Part shown: positions 61,762-64,000 of the stretch, piece by piece
How the letters are laid out: every line of letters begins with the position of its first letter
Position numbering within the stretch: the first letter of the stretch is position 1
DNA from: Peptoclostridium acidaminophilum DSM 3953
GTDB lineage: Bacteria > Bacillota > Clostridia > Peptostreptococcales > Peptostreptococcaceae
Length of the DNA stretch: 64,000 nucleotides
Assembly: GCF_000597865.1 (NCBI RefSeq)
Contig: NZ_CP007452.1
Location: 1,123,183-1,187,182, forward strand
Direction of reading: 5' to 3'
Position numbers and translations under genes: made by a program
The notes under the pieces: model-generated
What the model was told of the DNA's origin: nothing
Database searches by the model: none
Seen by the model: only the letters and a program-made list of their open reading frames with translations

Positions 61762-62331
61762 GTGAGAAAAAAAAAGAAAAGTGAAAGACAAAGCGAACTC
61801 ATGGAAATGTTAAAAGTAGACCCTTTTTATACTGATGGGGAGCTTTCTGAATATTTTAAAGTCAGCATACAGACAGTGAGACTGGATCGACTTGCACTTG
61901 GAATACCAGAATATAGGGAAAGAGTCAAACAAATTGCGGAATCGAATGTTGAAAAAGTGACAACTCTGATTGGCGGCGAACTTGTAGGAGAGCTGGTCAA
62001 TCTTGAAATAGGCAGCATAGGCATATCAATACTTGAAACTACAGGCGACATGATATACAGCAAGTCAGGCATAGTAAAAGGGCACTATCTGTTTGGTCAG
62101 GCCGAGTCGCTCGCTATGGCTGTTATAGATGCGCCGGCGGTGCTTTTGGGCGTCGCGAATATTAAGACAATAACCCCGATAAAAGCGGGAGAAAAGCTAG
62201 TTGCAAAGGCCGAGGTGGCCAGAAAGCGCGGCAGGAAGCATTATGTGCATGTGAAGATAAACAATCAGGCCCAGGAGCAAGTGTTCAGGGGCAAGTTCAT
62301 ATTTGACGAGCTTGCAGACAAGGAGGCGTGA
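61762..62331 (+). CDS. fapR: Fatty acid and phospholipid synthesis regulator FapR
   Basis: A 189-residue repressor with an N-terminal helix-turn-helix (DPFYTDGELSEYFKVSIQTVRLDRLALGI in parts, residues about 18-46) and a hot-dog malonyl-CoA-binding domain from about residue 80 (VKGHYLFGQAESLAMAV). It represses fatty acid genes until malonyl-CoA rises. GTG 61762 is preferred over GTG 61753 because of AGAGGTGA. It overlaps the plsX region by stop and GGAGG. A matching operator lies before fabH. Confidence 0.93.
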   Translation: MRKKKKSERQSELMEMLKVDPFYTDGELSEYFKVSIQTVRLDRLALGIPEYRERVKQIAESNVEKVTTLIGGELVGELVNLEIGSIGISILETTGDMIYSKSGIVKGHYLFGQAESLAMAVIDAPAVLLGVANIKTITPIKAGEKLVAKAEVARKRGRKHYVHVKINNQAQEQVFRGKFIFDELADKEA

Positions 62332-62333
62332 AC

Positions 62334-63326
62334 TTGAAGATAGCTATAGATGGTATGGGCGGCGACCATGCGCCTTTCTCTACGGTAAAAGGCATTGTCG
62401 ACGCAATAAACGAATATAATGCGGAAATTGTTGTAACCGGAGACAAGACTGTTTTGGAAAATGAATTTGCAAAATACAGCTTTGACAAGGGGAATTTGGA
62501 AATCATACATACAACGCAGGTTGTGACGAACGACGACAAGCCTGTAAAGGCGGTGAAAGGCAAGAAGGATTCGTCTATGATGGTTGCACTCGAACTTGTC
62601 AAGAACAATAAGGCCGATGCTGCTGTTTCCGCAGGCAATACCGGGGCTCTGCTTGCCGGAGGACTGCTTAATATAGGCAGGATAGCGGGCGTAGACAGGC
62701 CGGCTCTTTGCACTGCGCTGCCAAGCAAAAAAGGATTCACACTTCTTCTCGATGCAGGGGCGAATGCCGACTGCAAGCCCATAAATATTGTGCAGTTTGG
62801 AATAATGGGTTCGATTTACGCCAGGCAGGTTCTTGATGTCAAGAATCCCACGGTTGGGCTGGTAAATGTAGGCTCGGAGGAAGGCAAAGGGAATGAACTT
62901 ACAAAGGCTGCATATGAACTGCTCAAAGAAGAAAAACTTATTAATTTCACGGGCAACATTGAGGCCAGGGATATCCCCGAGGGCAAAGCAGACGTGGTTG
63001 TATGCGATGGTTTTACGGGCAATGTCATACTCAAGCTAATCGAGGGTGTAGCCGATTTTCTAATGGGCAAGCTCAAGAATGTTTTCATGAGCGGGCTGAT
63101 TTCGAAGCTGGCAGCATTGCTTGTCAAGGACGGACTCAAGCAGATGAAAAGCGAGCTTGACTACTCAGAGTACGGAGGAGCTCCGTTTGTTGGAGTGGAC
63201 GGAGCGCTCATCAAGGCGCACGGAAGCTCGGATGCCAAGGCTATAAAGAATGCAATCGGTTATGCTATGAAATATGTCGAGGGTGATGTCGTTGGAGAAA
63301 TCAAGAATTCCATCAAGGGTGAATAG
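62334..63326 (+). CDS. plsX: Phosphate acyltransferase PlsX
   Basis: A 330-residue enzyme making acyl phosphate from acyl-ACP for phospholipid synthesis. It starts MKIAIDGMGGDHAPFSTV; DDKPVKAVKGKKDSSM, SAGNTGALLAGGLL near residue 100 and VVCDGFTGNVILK near residue 222 are conserved. TTG 62334 is chosen because AGGAGG lies 7 bases upstream; GTG 62328 overlaps the site and the fapR stop. Confidence 0.95.
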   Translation: MKIAIDGMGGDHAPFSTVKGIVDAINEYNAEIVVTGDKTVLENEFAKYSFDKGNLEIIHTTQVVTNDDKPVKAVKGKKDSSMMVALELVKNNKADAAVSAGNTGALLAGGLLNIGRIAGVDRPALCTALPSKKGFTLLLDAGANADCKPINIVQFGIMGSIYARQVLDVKNPTVGLVNVGSEEGKGNELTKAAYELLKEEKLINFTGNIEARDIPEGKADVVVCDGFTGNVILKLIEGVADFLMGKLKNVFMSGLISKLAALLVKDGLKQMKSELDYSEYGGAPFVGVDGALIKAHGSSDAKAIKNAIGYAMKYVEGDVVGEIKNSIKGE

Positions 63327-63367
63327 CTTGAAAGGCAACAGTTGCAAAGGTTTGAGGCTGAAATATC

Positions 63368-63396
63368 TTGATTTTTAGAGCTATATATTATATAGT
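63368..63396 (+). promoter_or_regulatory. Promoter upstream of fabH
   Basis: TTGATT (63368-63373) and TATAGT (63391-63396) with a 17-base spacer. The expected start (about 63403) lies within the FapR operator. Confidence 0.75.
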
Positions 63397-63401
63397 AGAA
63401 G

Positions 63402-63418
63402 TTAGCATCAGGTGCTAA
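63402..63418. promoter_or_regulatory. FapR operator
   Basis: TTAGCATCAGGTGCTAA, whose complement TTAGCACCTGATGCTAA differs from the Bacillus FapR site TTAGTACCTGATACTAA at two symmetrical positions. It is a palindrome covering the expected transcription start of fabH, as in FapR-repressed promoters. fapR is encoded less than 2 kb upstream. Confidence 0.85.
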
Positions 63419-63473
63419 CACCTGCCATATCAATTGCAAACTAAAGAGTAATATTAAGCTGGGAGCTGGTGAA

Positions 63474-64000
63474 TTGAACAATATGAAAAAAGCTGGAATC
63501 ATCGGGATGGGCGGCTACGTGCCTGAGAGAGTTTTAGACAATCTTGAGATGGAGAAGATAGTTGATACTACTGATGAGTGGATAACCAGCAGAACTGGTA
63601 TAAGGCAAAGAAGGATAGCATCAGACAGCCAGGCAACTTCGGATCTTGCTGTGGAAGCTGCGAGGGAAGCCTTGGTTTCTGCTGGCATAAAAGCGGATGA
63701 GCTGGATCTTATTATAGTGGCAACTCTGACTCCAGATTCGAACATGCCTTCAACGGCTTGTATTGTGCAAGACAAGATCGGGGCTACAAGGGCTGCGGCA
63801 TTTGACCTTGGAGCTGCCTGCTCGGGATTCGTATATGGACTTATCACGGGAGCTCAGTTTATACAAACTGGTGCATACAAGAAAGTGCTCGTGATAGGAG
63901 CGGAGACTATGTCCAGAGTGCTTGACTGGAATGACAGGGGTACGTGCGTTCTTTTCGGAGACGGTGCGGGAGCCGCAGTGCTTGCCGAAGTCGGTGAAGA
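63474..64000 (+). CDS. fabH: 3-oxoacyl-ACP synthase III (partial, runs off the window)
   Basis: About 175 residues of FabH, which condenses acetyl-CoA with malonyl-ACP to start fatty acid synthesis. The start region is MKKAGIIGMGGYVPERVL, followed by TTDEWITSRTGIRQRR near residue 30, the catalytic Cys in LGAACSGFVYGL near residue 115, and LLFGDGAGAAVL-like FGDGAGAAV at the end of the window. TTG 63474 follows GGGAGCTGG; ATG 63483, three codons later, is the alternative. The active-site His and Asn lie outside. It is controlled by the FapR operator. Confidence 0.93.
   Translation, partial: MNNMKKAGIIGMGGYVPERVLDNLEMEKIVDTTDEWITSRTGIRQRRIASDSQATSDLAVEAAREALVSAGIKADELDLIIVATLTPDSNMPSTACIVQDKIGATRAAAFDLGAACSGFVYGLITGAQFIQTGAYKKVLVIGAETMSRVLDWNDRGTCVLFGDGAGAAVLAEVGE

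Overview
This is a stretch of chromosome from a low-GC, anaerobic, spore-former-type Firmicute (Clostridia). The signs are strong AGGAGG ribosome binding sites, TTG and GTG starts, an Rnf complex, acetate kinase, iron-sulfur serine dehydratase, a complete selenocysteine set with a Sec-containing SelD, a T-box leader and a lysine riboswitch. The selenium genes beside amino-acid-fermentation genes suggest a Peptostreptococcaceae-like amino acid fermenter such as Peptoclostridium (Eubacterium) acidaminophilum. That name is an inference from gene content, not a database match.

Region 1 (1-10.1 kb) is the right end of a prophage: PBSX/myovirus-type baseplate and tail genes (DUF2577, XkdS, XkdT, YmfQ), Ig-like and fibre-like proteins, a subtilase-fold protein fused to a stalk domain, and a lysis cassette (BhlA, amidase, LLH-type holin). 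A two-gene IS3-like element has split the amidase. A RES-domain gene lies beyond the lysis cassette, and the 3' end of a convergent tRNA-Leu(CAA), a plausible attachment site, closes the region.

Region 2 (10.3-18.6 kb) holds DUF4349 and SIMPL envelope proteins, polA-coaE-lytic transglycosylase, a solute-binding lipoprotein with a frame break, tRNA-Leu(GAG) and an SH3b-NlpC/P60 hydrolase. Region 3 (19-24.6 kb) is rnfCDGEAB followed by maf. Region 4 (24.7-43.1 kb) is a cell-shape, division and ribosome-biogenesis block: radC, mreBCD, mrdA, minCDE, rodA, a radical SAM/DUF2344 pair, rng, rplU-prp-rpmA, obg, yhbY, nadD, yqeK, an LCP protein and rsfS.

Region 5 (43.1-53.5 kb) has T-box-leuS, DUF554, lysine riboswitch-lysC-lysA, ridA, sdaAB-sdaAA, a small P-loop ATPase and a D,D-carboxypeptidase with a frame break. 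Region 6 (53.7-59.2 kb) is comEA and the selenium cluster selD-selA-selB-tRNA-Sec. Region 7 (59.6-64 kb) is ackA, then yceD-rpmF-fapR-plsX and the start of fabH behind a promoter with a FapR-type operator.

The most unusual points are four single-base frame breaks at homopolymer runs (lipoprotein, mreB, mreC, carboxypeptidase), the IS-split endolysin, the degenerate subtilase in the tail module, the solitary RES gene, and a duplicated tail repeat module. I did not find a clearly new multi-gene system; most of the window is conserved clostridial core genome.
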